A DNA stretch of 64,000 bases from the NCBI RefSeq assembly GCF_022829685.1, contig NZ_JAKSYE010000029.1, positions 1-64,000 of the forward strand. The letters run 5' to 3'. The notes under the pieces were generated by a model. It was not told where the DNA came from, searched no databases, and worked only from the letters and a program-made list of their open reading frames with translations. Origin of the DNA: Methylobacterium sp. E-045. Lineage in GTDB: Bacteria; Pseudomonadota; Alphaproteobacteria; Rhizobiales; Beijerinckiaceae. Shown here piece after piece: positions 50,993 to 59,690 of the stretch. Position 1 is the first letter of the stretch. Each line of letters opens with the position of its first letter. The position numbers and the translations under genes are program-made.

Positions 50993-51910
50993 TTATCTCA
51001 GGTGGCCAAGGAGGGTCTGTCGAAGCGTACCCCGTAGAACGATGTCATAGAATACGGCGGCGGAAGGAGCGCTGCCGCGAAGTGTCTGCAAGAGGCAAAT
51101 GAGGTTGCTCATGCCCTTGCTTTCGAGCGCAGCGATGAAGGCACCGACGCCGTCTGCTAGATCTCCGCCGATCAGCCGGTTGCCGCCTTCATGCAAGGCG
51201 TTCGCCCAGACAGCAGCGATCTCCAAGCGGATATTGACCAAGTCTTCGGCGATCGTGTTCCGCGGGTGCACACGATACTGAATATGCTTGAAACCGTGGT
51301 CGACGGCGACGCGCCCCCGGGTGAAGGCTGTCATCAGGAAGTCCAAGTCGTGGCAATAGCGAAGGTCGCGGAAGGATCCTGCCCGGCGCCAGAATGACTT
51401 TGCGATCACCATATTGGATGTTGTCGCCACCCAGTTCTCATGGAGTAGCGACAATTGCGGCAATCCATGGGCATCCCGGGCGGCAAGTGCGCGCCTCATC
51501 CAGTCCGCGGCAACTCCGTGATCTTGGACCTGGTTCTTCTCATCGATGATGTCCGCTTCTCCCACAATCACATCGATAGCGGGATCCTGTATTATCAAAG
51601 CGCGACAGCGGGCCAACTTGCCCGGATTGAAGACATCGTCGGAGTTCAATACAGCAATGTAGTCGCCGTTTGCGATATCAAACATCTTGTTGATCGTGGC
51701 ATGCGCACCGATATTCGCCTGCGCGATCGTTCTCCCGGCAGGGAAATTTCGCATTGCCTTTCGAGCAATCTCAAGACCTCCATCGGATGAGCCGTCATCG
51801 ATAAGAATGATCTCGTCGGCAGGCGATGTCTGTCTTGCTACACTGTCCAGTGCCGTCTCAATATATTTTTCGTGATTATATAAGGGTATGATGACAGAAA
51901 TTCGCGCCAT
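50993..51910 (-). CDS. Family 2 glycosyltransferase
   Basis: A 305-residue GT2 enzyme beginning ARISVIIPLYNHEKYIETALDSVARQ, the textbook GT-A start. The nucleotide-binding Asp lies in EIILIDDGSSDGGLEIA, and AVLNSDDVFNPGKLARC holds the DxD-like metal motif (SDD). RYCHDLDFLMTAFTRG is the acceptor/catalytic region near residue 185. The donor sugar is unknown. The start codon overlaps the stop of the upstream gene by one base (TAATG). Confidence 0.9.
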   Translation of the reverse strand: MARISVIIPLYNHEKYIETALDSVARQTSPADEIILIDDGSSDGGLEIARKAMRNFPAGRTIAQANIGAHATINKMFDIANGDYIAVLNSDDVFNPGKLARCRALIIQDPAIDVIVGEADIIDEKNQVQDHGVAADWMRRALAARDAHGLPQLSLLHENWVATTSNMVIAKSFWRRAGSFRDLRYCHDLDFLMTAFTRGRVAVDHGFKHIQYRVHPRNTIAEDLVNIRLEIAAVWANALHEGGNRLIGGDLADGVGAFIAALESKGMSNLICLLQTLRGSAPSAAVFYDIVLRGTLRQTLLGHLR

Positions 51911-53712
51911 TATTGAATGTCCGTATCGAACAGAGGAAAGTAATGTGTCTTGTAACGCAGATCACGGCTGCGCTCCTTGATCAGCCGGGCAGGATTCCCT
52001 CCGACGATCGTGTAGGGAGCGACGTCCCGAGTCACGACGGCGCCAGCAGCGACGACGGCTCCCTCTCCAATCGTGACACCTGGCAAGATGATCGCTCGGG
52101 CACCGATCCAGGCATGATCTTCAATCGTCACCGGCCCCTCGACACATACGAAATCCGGATGCTGAGGGTCGTGCGTCAAGGTTTGAATCAGCGTATAATG
52201 CGATACATTTACATTGTTACCGATCTTTAACGTGACGCGACCGTCCAGATAACAGAACCGGTTGATGACGGTATTCGAACCGACACGGATCTTGTAACCG
52301 GTGACGAAACAGCCCGAGCAGATCGTCGAAGCCGCGCCGATCCGGACGTGGCAGAAGCGCCTCAGAAAAGCGTGCCTGATCCCGTAGGGCATCCAGTTCA
52401 TGAAAAAATGATTGGCCAGCCAAAAGGATAGGGCTGGCTTGTAGCGATAGCGGGCGTCGCGATAAATCCGGCGCAGCTTACGGTCGATACGCAGCGCTAT
52501 GGACGATGTCTGCGTCACGGGTTTCGGCATTTTCGAGGGCGGAGCCGGAGCTGCTGCAACCACCTCGTCCATGATGGTCTGATAGCGCGCGAGCACCGTG
52601 TCAAAGCCATGCCTCCGGTGCAGCTTTGCGCGGCCACGCAGGCCAGCCTCGCTCCACTGCTCGCGGTTGGCAGCAAAATCGAGCATGGCCTGCGCCAACG
52701 GCTCGGTGAGACGATAGTTTTGTGGAGTGTAGGCGAGCCGGTCGAGTTCGGCGGAGTCTAGCTTTAGAAAGTCCGGATATTCGGTGGACAACAGGATGCC
52801 GGTGTCGTTGTGCTCTATCACCTCGCCGGCGCCACCGGTGTCCGTCAGAATCATCGGCTTTGCGTAATGCATCGCCTCGTTCATCGCGATACTCCAGCCT
52901 TCGATGAAGGACGGAAGGAGAAAGGCATCGCTGATTCCCATAGGGTCGGCAATGTCCTCGAAGTAACCGGGCATCAAGATATGTTTATCGAGCCCCTCGC
53001 TCGCGAGGTAGCTTTTCAGCGCCTCCACATGTGGCGCGAAGATCTCGTTGCCCACGCACAACACTCGGACGTCACGGCGCGTGGCGAGAACGCGCTTCAT
53101 CGCGGCCGCGATCAGATAATGGCCCTTGTGCAGGTTGTAGGAGGCAGGATTCAGAAAAACGTAGTCGTCCTTTCCGATCCCGAGCGAGGATCGGTCTAGT
53201 CTGCTTGCCCGGTCGAGGGGATAGCGGGCGAAGTCGAGGCCATTGGGCACGACGATAACTTTCTCAGGTGCTGCCCCGAGCTTGGCTTCAGCGTATTCTG
53301 CGGCTTTTGGGGATACCGCAATGTACTTTGATACATAGACATCGTGTGCCCGGAACGTTGCACGTGCGGAATCCAGTAGAAATGCGTAAATGTTATGGAT
53401 AAAGCAGATGATAGGTACACTGCGGGCGGCAAGATATGGATACCCGACGTCGGAAAAATGCGCTTGCGCAATCGACGGCTTAAACTCCTCGATTAGGGCC
53501 GGATATGCCTCATCCACCCGATCCACGGGCAGTTGGCGAACCGTGATGCCTGCAGCCTGCGCCTCGCGGGCGATGCTCCCCAAGGGACCGGTGGTCACGA
53601 CCATGAGTTCGTTTCCATCGAGCCTGCGGAGGCCGAGCGCGATGTCCAGAACAACTTTCTGAAGGCCGCCTTTGTCGAAGGAGGGTACTTCCAGCAGAAT
53701 TCGAGCCGTCAT
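51910..53712 (-). CDS. Fusion of GT4 glycosyltransferase and left-handed beta-helix acyltransferase
   Basis: A 600-residue protein. Residues 1-380: GT-B family 4 glycosyltransferase (EVPSFDKGGLQKVVLDIALGL, VIVVPNGLDFARYPLD, VFLNPASYNLHKGHYLIAAAMK, FLLPSFIEGWSIAMNEAMHYAKPMILTDTGGAGEVI; the EGW variant of the E-x7-E motif is visible). Residues about 390-430: linker. Residues about 440-590: hexapeptide-repeat acetyltransferase (RIGAASTICSGCFVTGYKIRVGS, NNVNVSHYTLIQTLTHDP, VTIEDHAWIGARAIILPGVTIGEGAVVAAGAVVTRDV, GNPARLIK). A sugar would be added and O-acetylated by the same protein. It is the first gene of the A/T-richer part and 138 bp from the Wzt gene. Confidence 0.88.
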   Translation of the reverse strand: MTARILLEVPSFDKGGLQKVVLDIALGLRRLDGNELMVVTTGPLGSIAREAQAAGITVRQLPVDRVDEAYPALIEEFKPSIAQAHFSDVGYPYLAARSVPIICFIHNIYAFLLDSARATFRAHDVYVSKYIAVSPKAAEYAEAKLGAAPEKVIVVPNGLDFARYPLDRASRLDRSSLGIGKDDYVFLNPASYNLHKGHYLIAAAMKRVLATRRDVRVLCVGNEIFAPHVEALKSYLASEGLDKHILMPGYFEDIADPMGISDAFLLPSFIEGWSIAMNEAMHYAKPMILTDTGGAGEVIEHNDTGILLSTEYPDFLKLDSAELDRLAYTPQNYRLTEPLAQAMLDFAANREQWSEAGLRGRAKLHRRHGFDTVLARYQTIMDEVVAAAPAPPSKMPKPVTQTSSIALRIDRKLRRIYRDARYRYKPALSFWLANHFFMNWMPYGIRHAFLRRFCHVRIGAASTICSGCFVTGYKIRVGSNTVINRFCYLDGRVTLKIGNNVNVSHYTLIQTLTHDPQHPDFVCVEGPVTIEDHAWIGARAIILPGVTIGEGAVVAAGAVVTRDVAPYTIVGGNPARLIKERSRDLRYKTHYFPLFDTDIQ

Positions 53713-53850
53713 TTCCGGGAGGTACCTTTGGGGACTGCGCCCCTATTTTCTAAGCGATCAAGCAAGCTGCACAAGCGGTCGTCTTGAAAATTCAAGTGGA
53801 AGTTGAAGCCGGCCACACAGTAGGAACGTTTCTGACAGGGTCTGAGCCGC

Positions 53851-54606
53851 TCAGCCCGCCCCGTCCGCCGCATAGGCCGCCAGCACCTCGTCCGGCGCTC
53901 CATCCATCATCAGCGTGCCGCCCTTCATCCAGAGCGTGCGGTTGCAGAAGCGCTTGATGGAGCTGTTGTCGTGGGAGGCGAGGAACATGATGCTCGCCTT
54001 CTGGATCATGCCGTGAAGCCGCTGCTCGGCGCGTTCCGCGAAGGCGGCGTCGCCGACGCCGATCACTTCGTCGAGGATCAGGATGTCGGGATGGACGGCC
54101 GTGCTGACGGCGAAGGCGAGGCGCAGCATCATGCCGCTCGAATAGGTCCGGATTGGGAGCGACAGGAACTCGCCGAGCTGGCTGAACTCCTCCACGTCGG
54201 GGACGATCGCCTGGGCCTCCTTGTGGCTCAGCCCCAGCATGATGCTGCGCATCTCGATATTGTCGTAGCCCGTGGCATCCGTATCCATCCCCATGGACAG
54301 GTCGATCAGGGACGAGATGCGCCCCTCGATGGTGGCGATGCCCGAAGTCGGCGGATAGACCCGGCTGAGCACCCGCAGGAGCGTCGTCTTGCCGGCGCCG
54401 TTGCCGCCGATGAGGCCGATCCGGTCGCCGTCGCGCGCTTCGAAGCTGACCGCGTTCAGCGCCTTGATCACCTGGATGCTGCTGTCGCGGTCGTTCTGCA
54501 GGCCGCCCCCCACCGTGCGCCGCAGGATCTCGCTCTTCAGGGCCCGGCCGCGGGAATTGTAGACGGCGAGGGCGACGCTCGCCTTGTCGAGGACGATATG
54601 AGCCAT
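53851..54606 (-). CDS. Polysaccharide ABC exporter ATPase (Wzt/TagH-like)
   Basis: A 251-residue ATPase with Walker A GLIGGNGAGKTTLLRVLSRVY (near residue 69), ABC signature RTYSSGMMLRLAFAVS (near residue 155) and Walker B DILILDEVIGVGDAAFA; the H-loop is FLASHDNSSIKRFC. The GVGDAAFAERAEQRL continuation is specific to the capsule/O-antigen/teichoic exporter group. There is no C-terminal carbohydrate-binding domain, unlike O9a-type Wzt, so chain-length control must be elsewhere. The gene lies seven bases after wzm. Confidence 0.9.
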   Translation of the reverse strand: MAHIVLDKASVALAVYNSRGRALKSEILRRTVGGGLQNDRDSSIQVIKALNAVSFEARDGDRIGLIGGNGAGKTTLLRVLSRVYPPTSGIATIEGRISSLIDLSMGMDTDATGYDNIEMRSIMLGLSHKEAQAIVPDVEEFSQLGEFLSLPIRTYSSGMMLRLAFAVSTAVHPDILILDEVIGVGDAAFAERAEQRLHGMIQKASIMFLASHDNSSIKRFCNRTLWMKGGTLMMDGAPDEVLAAYAADGAG

Positions 54607-54613
54607 CCTGCCC

Positions 54614-55402
54614 TCAGAGCCAGTACACGACGCGGTGCGAATATTTCCCCGAGAAGGCCAGGGCGACGAGCCACCCGGCGACCAGCAGGCCGAGCAGGAT
54701 GACATACGACGTCGCGCTCGGCGGATGGCCGAGCAGAGGCTCGCGCATCACGTCCAGCATGCTGGCGAAGGGGTTCAGGACGAGCACGGGATGGTCGACG
54801 CGCAATTGCGACGGCTTGAAGACGACCGGCGAGACGAAGAACGCGACCTGGACGATGCTCGCGACGATCTGCGGGATGTCGCGGAACCGCGCCGAGAGGA
54901 TGGCCAGGAGGTAGCCGATCCAGGCCAGGTTGGCGAGCACCAGCAGCAGGCCGGGAACGAACAGCAGGATGTGCCAGTCGATCACCGTGCCGGTGACGAG
55001 GAACAGGACCGGCAGAATGATCAGGTTGTGGGCGAAGATGAAGAGATTCCGGGCGATCGTCCGCAGCAGGTAGGTGAACCGCGGCAGCGCCACCTGCCGG
55101 ATGATGCTGTCGTTGTCCGTGAAGCTCGAGCAGCTTTCGTTGATGGTCTGCGACATCAATCCCCAGAGCACGAGGCCGGTGCCGAGATGCGGCAGGTAAT
55201 CGGCGATCGAAGTGCCGAAGAGCGACGCGTAGATTCCGCCCATGCCGAAGATCATCACGGCCATGCTGAGGGTCAGCCACAGCTGGCCGACGCGCGAGCG
55301 GCGATACCGACGGACCACGTCGTTCTTGGCCAGCATCCACCACATGCGCCACGCGCCGAAGCCTCCGACGACGTCGGCGGCTCCTCCTGCTATCAAACCC
55401 AT
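54614..55402 (-). CDS. Polysaccharide ABC exporter permease (Wzm-like)
   Basis: A 262-residue ABC-2 permease with six membrane helices. The N-terminal cytosolic helix carries LAKNDVVRRYRRSRVGQLWLTLS, the conserved 'RDLKxRYxxSxLGxLW' motif of Wzm/TagG. Later helices include FIFAHNLIILPVLFLVTGTVI, LLLVLANLAWIGYLLAILSARFRDIPQIVASIVQVAFFVSPVVF (conserved 'ARFRDI...Q..FF.SPV') and YVILLGLLVAGWLVALAFSGKYS. It forms the polysaccharide exporter with the downstream ATPase. Start at 55402. Confidence 0.9.
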   Translation of the reverse strand: MGLIAGGAADVVGGFGAWRMWWMLAKNDVVRRYRRSRVGQLWLTLSMAVMIFGMGGIYASLFGTSIADYLPHLGTGLVLWGLMSQTINESCSSFTDNDSIIRQVALPRFTYLLRTIARNLFIFAHNLIILPVLFLVTGTVIDWHILLFVPGLLLVLANLAWIGYLLAILSARFRDIPQIVASIVQVAFFVSPVVFKPSQLRVDHPVLVLNPFASMLDVMREPLLGHPPSATSYVILLGLLVAGWLVALAFSGKYSHRVVYWL

Positions 55403-55550
55403 GCGGCCTCTTTCCCGGAGCCCTGCTCCTGCGGAGCAGCCGATGCCGGCCCTCCCAAAGCACGCGCCCGCGCGCATTGGCAAGTTTCGGGTCGACGGGG
55501 GCGGGAGATCCGGATCGGACGTGGTGCCGGGCCGCGCGGGTCGACGCGTC

Positions 55551-56483
55551 TCAGACCGCCTGCGCCGCGTCGTCGGCAAGGGTGAGCAAGGTCTGGCGCA
55601 GCCAGCGATGGGCCGGGTCGTCGTCGTAGGAGGCGTGCCACAGCATCGAAATCGCCACCTCGTCGAGGGCGACCGGCGCGGGGCTGACGGTGAGGCCGAG
55701 GGTGCCGGCAAAGAGGGTGGCGAGGCGCTCCTGCATCGTGGTGAGGACGGGAGCGCTGCGCACCAGGAAGGGCACGGCGAGGAAGCGCGGCGTCGTCACC
55801 GCGAGGTCGCGGCGCAGGCCGAGGAGGGCGAGGGCATCGTCCACCACCCCGTGCGCCGTTTCCTTCAGGCTTGTGAGCACATGGGGAAAGCGCAGGTAAT
55901 CGTCCAGGGAGATCGGGGGTCCGAGGCCGACGAGGTCGGCGTTGAACAGGCAGACGTAGCGGTCCCGGTAGAGCAGCCGCTGCTTGTGGTGGGTCTGGCC
56001 GTGGCTGAACGTGCCGATGCCGAGATCGACGCGGTCCGCGTCGAGTTCCTGCAGGATGCGGATGCGGTCGATGGAGCGCAGGAGCAGGCTGATCCCCGGC
56101 GCGTGTTGGCGCAGATAGGCCAGAAGACGCGGCCCGAGCAGGACCTCGGTGGAATCGGGCAGGCCGATGGTGAAGGTCCGCGTGACGCTGCGCGGATCGA
56201 ACGCCTCGTCGCGCCGCACCAGGGACTGGATCTGACGCAGAAGGATTCGGACCGGCGCGGCGAGCGCCAAGGCGCGGGGGGTGGCGCGCATGCCCTCGGG
56301 CGCGCGGGTGAGGAGTTCATCGCCGAAGGTGGTGCGCAAGCGCGCGAGGCTGCTGCTCATGGCCGACTGGCCGATGCCGATCCGGGCGGCCGCGCGGGTG
56401 ACGCTGCGCTCGGCGAGCAGGGCGTCGAGGGCCACCAGCAGGTTGAGGTCGATGCGGGACAGATCGACATGGTCAATAGTCAT
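55551..56483 (-). CDS. LysR-family transcriptional regulator (NodD-like subgroup)
   Basis: A 310-residue LTTR. Its N-terminal helix-turn-helix is LSRIDLNLLVALDALLAERSVTRAAARIGIGQSAMSSSLARLRTTFGDELLTR (residues 7-62). The 'LNLLVALDALL.ERSVT' form and LTRAPEGMRATPRAL are typical of the NodD/NahR-like branch that responds to aromatic or small organic inducers. The effector domain spans about 90-300. It is divergently transcribed from the small exported-protein gene at 56582, across a 98-bp region with GATC-N10-GATC, where an LTTR would be expected to bind. Confidence 0.88.
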   Translation of the reverse strand: MTIDHVDLSRIDLNLLVALDALLAERSVTRAAARIGIGQSAMSSSLARLRTTFGDELLTRAPEGMRATPRALALAAPVRILLRQIQSLVRRDEAFDPRSVTRTFTIGLPDSTEVLLGPRLLAYLRQHAPGISLLLRSIDRIRILQELDADRVDLGIGTFSHGQTHHKQRLLYRDRYVCLFNADLVGLGPPISLDDYLRFPHVLTSLKETAHGVVDDALALLGLRRDLAVTTPRFLAVPFLVRSAPVLTTMQERLATLFAGTLGLTVSPAPVALDEVAISMLWHASYDDDPAHRWLRQTLLTLADDAAQAV

Positions 56484-56581
56484 TATCGATCCAATCTGTT
56501 TGATCCATGCCGCACCGCACAGCATCTTCGCGTCATCGGCGAGGGCGCACCGCCCCCGCCCAGACAGCGAGACCCGACACC

Positions 56582-56950
56582 ATGACGATCCGTATCCTCA
56601 CCGCCGCCCTCGCCAGCGTTACCATGGCCGCCGCTCTCGTGGTGCCGGCCTCCGCCGAGACGATCAAGCCCCTCGATGGCGGCAGCGTCTCCCTGGGCGA
56701 ACTCTCGGGCGTCGCCTACTACACCGCCGAGCCCAAGGGCTACCGGGTGGTCGTCACCCTGGCCCGCACCGAGACCAGCCGCGCCATGCGGGTCGAGGCG
56801 GTCCTGGCCAATGGCCAGAGCGTGATCCTCTCGACCCCGCAGGAACTCGGCGGCACCGCCGACGCCATCGAGATCAGCCGCACCGGCGACACCGTCGCCG
56901 TCAACCGGCCGCGCCCGAGCATCACCCGCGAAGCGGCGGCGCAGAAGTGA
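56582..56950 (+). CDS. Small exported hypothetical protein divergent from LysR gene
   Basis: A 122-residue precursor with signal peptide (MTIRILTAALASVTMAAALVVPASA, cleavage after ASA). The mature part is beta-rich: TIKPLDGGSVSLGELSGVAYYTAEPKGYRVVVTLARTE, then MRVEAVLANGQSVILSTPQELGGTADAIEISRTGDTVAVNRP. No cysteines. The pattern looks like a small periplasmic beta-sandwich. Its position opposite a LysR gene suggests it is the regulator's target. Confidence 0.8.
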   Translation: MTIRILTAALASVTMAAALVVPASAETIKPLDGGSVSLGELSGVAYYTAEPKGYRVVVTLARTETSRAMRVEAVLANGQSVILSTPQELGGTADAIEISRTGDTVAVNRPRPSITREAAAQK

Positions 56951-56955
56951 GGGAG

Positions 56956-56978
56956 AGCCCGGCGTGGCCGGGCTTTCC
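56956..56978 (+). terminator. Terminator after the small exported gene
   Basis: An 8-bp perfect stem AGCCCGGC/GCCGGGCT with a 3-base loop (GTG), followed by TT. It starts six bases after the stop at 56950, the expected position for a rho-independent terminator. Confidence 0.7.
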
Positions 56979-56988
56979 GGACCCGAAA

Positions 56989-57018
56989 AACCTCCCCGCC
57001 GACGACGACGGGGAGGTT
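56989..57018. terminator. Second, bidirectional terminator-like hairpin
   Basis: A 10-bp perfect stem AACCTCCCCG (56989-56998) with CGGGGAGGTT (57009-57018) has T-runs outside on both strands: CTTTTC on plus, TTTCGG on minus. It follows the first terminator by about 10 bp, giving a double stop. Confidence 0.7.
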
Positions 57019-57109
57019 CTTTTCGCGTTCGTCCCCAAACCGGCTCATGGGTTAAGAGCCGTGCGCGGACGCGCATCGCCGGGGATGCGGAGCAAGGTAG
57101 GCGGGACGG

Positions 57110-57292
57110 ATGGCAGGCCTGAAAGACAAGCGCGGCTTCATCGACAAGGACAGGCTCGACTTGTCCGAGCGGCAGGCCATGGAACATTGGATGAAGCGCT
57201 GGGGCGTCACCCGCGACCAGCTGACGAGCGCCCACCGCAAGGTCGGACATATGATCAAGGACATCGCAGCCGAACTGGGCAAGAAGCGTTAG
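57110..57292 (+). CDS. DUF3606-family small protein
   Basis: A 60-residue protein with LSERQAMEHWMKRWGVTRDQLTSAHRKVGHMIKDIAAEL. The 'L....E..YW....GVS...L..AV..VG' pattern is the DUF3606 domain, common in Alphaproteobacteria and often stress-linked. It is predominantly helical and basic, with a Lys-rich start (KDKRGFIDKDRLD). It is 46 bp upstream of the EEP gene, on the same strand. Confidence 0.75.
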   Translation: MAGLKDKRGFIDKDRLDLSERQAMEHWMKRWGVTRDQLTSAHRKVGHMIKDIAAELGKKR

Positions 57293-57338
57293 AGGAAGGC
57301 AGCGTCAGGTTGGACGAGGCGACGGCGGGGGCGGGCGG

Positions 57339-58190
57339 GTGGCGGACAAGAAACACTTCTCGCGGCCCTGGCGCGGCCCGCTCAACGACCGCCGCTACGC
57401 GTCCCAGGATCCCGCCCGCTTCCCGGACCTGCACGCCCTCGATGCACTGGACCGCAGCCACTTCCGCAAAATCGTGAGCTGGAACCTGCTCCGGCGCACG
57501 GGAGCCAAGGTCGACGCCATCGTCGCCCTGGTGGAGCGCGAACGGCCCGACCTGCTGCTCATGCAGGAGGCGACCAGGGACATCGCGATGATCGAGGAGC
57601 GGCTCGGCGGCGTCTATGCCTGGGCGCCGCTGCCCGGCCGCATCCATGGGCTCGCCATGTGGAGCCCGCATCCCTGGGCCTCCCCGCCCATCGTCGTCGC
57701 CCTGCCGTCGGGCGCCGTCGTCGACCGGGTCTGCCAGATCCTCGATCTCGGCGAGTTCGGCGTCGCCAACGTCCATCTGTCCCACGGGCAGGTGCTCAAC
57801 CGGCGGCAGCTGCGGCGGATCGAGCAGAGCCTGCCGGCGCGCGCCGCGGTGATCGGCGACTACAACCTCGTGGGCCCCGCCCTGCTGCCGGGATTCCGCG
57901 ATGCCGGGCCGCGCATCCCGACCCATGCCATGGTCGATCTCGTGCCCCTGCGCATCGACCGCTGCCTCGTGCGCGGACTCGCCTGCCTCGGCCGCACGGT
58001 GCTGCCGCGCGGCGCCTCCGACCACCGGCCCATCGTGGTGCATCTCGGCCCCGCGCCGGCCCAGGCGGGCGAGCGGGCCGTCAGAGGTATGGCAGCATTA
58101 GTCGTACGGCTGCGTCGCGCAACCGCACGGGCAAGGGCCGCCGCGCGAGGTCCTCGGCCGTCAGGTGGGCGTCCATCTTCGTCCGCATGA
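57339..58190 (+). CDS. Endonuclease/exonuclease/phosphatase (EEP) family hydrolase
   Basis: A 283-residue Mg-dependent EEP-fold hydrolase. VSWNLLRRTG near residue 47 provides the Asn, RPDLLLMQEATRD near residue 68 the catalytic Glu, ANVHLSHGQVLNRRQLRRI the mid-strand, VIGDYNLVG near residue 171 the DxN motif, and the C-terminal GASDHRPIVVHL the catalytic Asp-His (SDH). Members cut DNA, RNA or phospholipid head groups. The usual end would be soon after SDHRPIVVHL (about residue 237); the remaining 45 residues are low-complexity Arg/Ala/Ser sequence that is antisense to the cardiolipin synthase gene. It starts with GTG at 57339. Next to cardiolipin synthase, a lipid-related role is possible. 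Confidence 0.82.
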   Translation: MADKKHFSRPWRGPLNDRRYASQDPARFPDLHALDALDRSHFRKIVSWNLLRRTGAKVDAIVALVERERPDLLLMQEATRDIAMIEERLGGVYAWAPLPGRIHGLAMWSPHPWASPPIVVALPSGAVVDRVCQILDLGEFGVANVHLSHGQVLNRRQLRRIEQSLPARAAVIGDYNLVGPALLPGFRDAGPRIPTHAMVDLVPLRIDRCLVRGLACLGRTVLPRGASDHRPIVVHLGPAPAQAGERAVRGMAALVVRLRRATARARAAARGPRPSGGRPSSSA

Positions 58191-59517
58191 AGGCGTCGAG
58201 GCGTTCGGCGAAGGCGCGGTCGTAGACCTCGACGTTGAGCTCGAAGTTCAGGCGGAAGCTGCGCATGTCCCAGTTCGCGCTGCCGACGAAGCTCCATTCC
58301 CCGTCGACGACGAGGAGCTTCGAATGATCGAAGGGCGGCTCGTCGAGCCAGATCCGCACGCCGGCCTCGATCAGGGGCGCCACATGCGCCCGCGTCGCCC
58401 AATCCACGTAGCTGTGGTTGCTCGCCCGCGGGATGATGACGTCCACGCGCACGCCGCGCGTCGCGGCAAGAGCCAGGGTCGTGGACAGGATCTCGCTCGG
58501 CAGGAAGTAGGGCGTGACGAGGCGGATGCTGTGCTGCGCGCAAGTGATCGCCGACATCACCGCGAACTCGATCTTCTCGATATCCGCATCCGGCCCGGAG
58601 GTGACGACACGGGCCTCGATCTCGCCCGCGGCGCCGAGCGGGGGGAACCAGCGCGGACCGTCGAGCTCCTCGCCCATGACGAAGGCCCAGTCGGCGGAAA
58701 ACGCCTGTGACAGCTGCTCCACCACAGGCCCCTCGATGCGGAAATGGGTGTCGCGCACCGGATCCGGGGGGGTGGCGGCGACGAGATTCTCGTCGGCGAT
58801 GTTGATGCCGCCGGTGAAAGCGATACGCCCGTCGACGATGAGGATCTTCTTGTGGGTGCGCAGGTTCAGGAACGGCATGCGCCAGGGCAGGGCGGAATGC
58901 ATGAACAGCCCCACCGGCACCCCGGCCCGGCGCAGGCGCCGCGCCATAGCGGGGAAGAAGTAGCCGCTGCCGATCCCGTCGATGAGCACCCGGACCTCGA
59001 CGCCCCGCGAACGCGCGGCCACCAGCGCCTGGAAGAAGCGCGACCCGGCGCCGTCGTTGCGGAAGATGTAGCTCGACAGGGCGACGCTGCGCGTCGCTCC
59101 CCGGATCGCGTCCAGCATCGACGGATAGGCCTCGTCGCCGTTGCGCAGGATGGCGAGGTCGTTGCCGCCCAGGAGGACGAGCCGCGTGATCCGGCGGACG
59201 GCGCGGTCGAGGGGCCGCAGGTCCTCGGGGACGGTGGCGTCGGGGATGACGGGGGAGCCCGCCTGCTGCGACGGCCTCACCCGCAACTGGCGCGCCCGGC
59301 GCGAGACCCGGTTCACGCCGAAGATCGCGTAGAGGGCCGTCCCGAAGATCGGCGACAGCCAGGCGAGGCCGATCCAGCCGATGGCGGTGCCGATCTCGCG
59401 CTTCCGCAGCAGGGCATGGACCGTGACGAGAAGCGCCAGCACGATGCCGAGGAGGGCCAGGACGTCGGCCCGGATCGATCCGGTCGCCTGCAGCCATCGG
59501 TGGAGGAGGTCTTCCAA
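58081..59517 (-). CDS. cls: Cardiolipin synthase (phospholipase D family)
   Basis: A 478-residue membrane enzyme condensing phosphatidylglycerol to cardiolipin. Two N-terminal membrane helices (DVLALLGIVLALLVTVHALL and IGTAIGWIGLAWLSPIFGTALYAIF) precede two PLD catalytic motifs: HKKILIVDGRIAFTGGIN (near residue 222) and HSKLLVVDGEWSFVGSANWDMRS (near residue 402), each HxKxxxxD. The length and spacing match Cls-type enzymes. The best start is a TTG at 59517. Its last 110 bp overlap the end of the EEP gene on the other strand. Confidence 0.9.
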   Translation of the reverse strand: MEDLLHRWLQATGSIRADVLALLGIVLALLVTVHALLRKREIGTAIGWIGLAWLSPIFGTALYAIFGVNRVSRRARQLRVRPSQQAGSPVIPDATVPEDLRPLDRAVRRITRLVLLGGNDLAILRNGDEAYPSMLDAIRGATRSVALSSYIFRNDGAGSRFFQALVAARSRGVEVRVLIDGIGSGYFFPAMARRLRRAGVPVGLFMHSALPWRMPFLNLRTHKKILIVDGRIAFTGGINIADENLVAATPPDPVRDTHFRIEGPVVEQLSQAFSADWAFVMGEELDGPRWFPPLGAAGEIEARVVTSGPDADIEKIEFAVMSAITCAQHSIRLVTPYFLPSEILSTTLALAATRGVRVDVIIPRASNHSYVDWATRAHVAPLIEAGVRIWLDEPPFDHSKLLVVDGEWSFVGSANWDMRSFRLNFELNVEVYDRAFAERLDAFMRTKMDAHLTAEDLARRPLPVRLRDAAVRLMLPYL

Positions 59518-59584
59518 GAATCAGCCCAGCCTGAGAAGGGGATCGCGAAACACGCCCCCTTTAGCCCCGGGCGGGTGGAAAGAC

Positions 59585-59690
59585 CTAGAGCGCTCTCCGC
59601 CGAAACGGATGCCGGTTCGGCGAAAAAGAGCGCGGCAAAACAAAGGGCTAGAGATGTGTCCCGGCCCAATGTGGTCGGGCGCAGCACTAG
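59585..59690 (-). repeat. 106-bp interspersed CTAG-ended repeat, copy 3
   Basis: Reverse-orientation copy. On the minus strand it begins CTAGTGCTGCGCCCG and ends GAGCGCTCTAG. The CTAG at 59687-59690 supplies the TAG stop of the FUSC gene (59687-59689). The internal stem CGCCGAA/TTCGGCG is present, and a third CTAG lies in the middle (59648-59651). Confidence 0.93.

Noticed and set aside
54635-56585. Long plus-strand frames opposite the Wzm and LysR genes
   Set aside because: Asp/Arg/Gln-rich antisense shadows with no domain signature.
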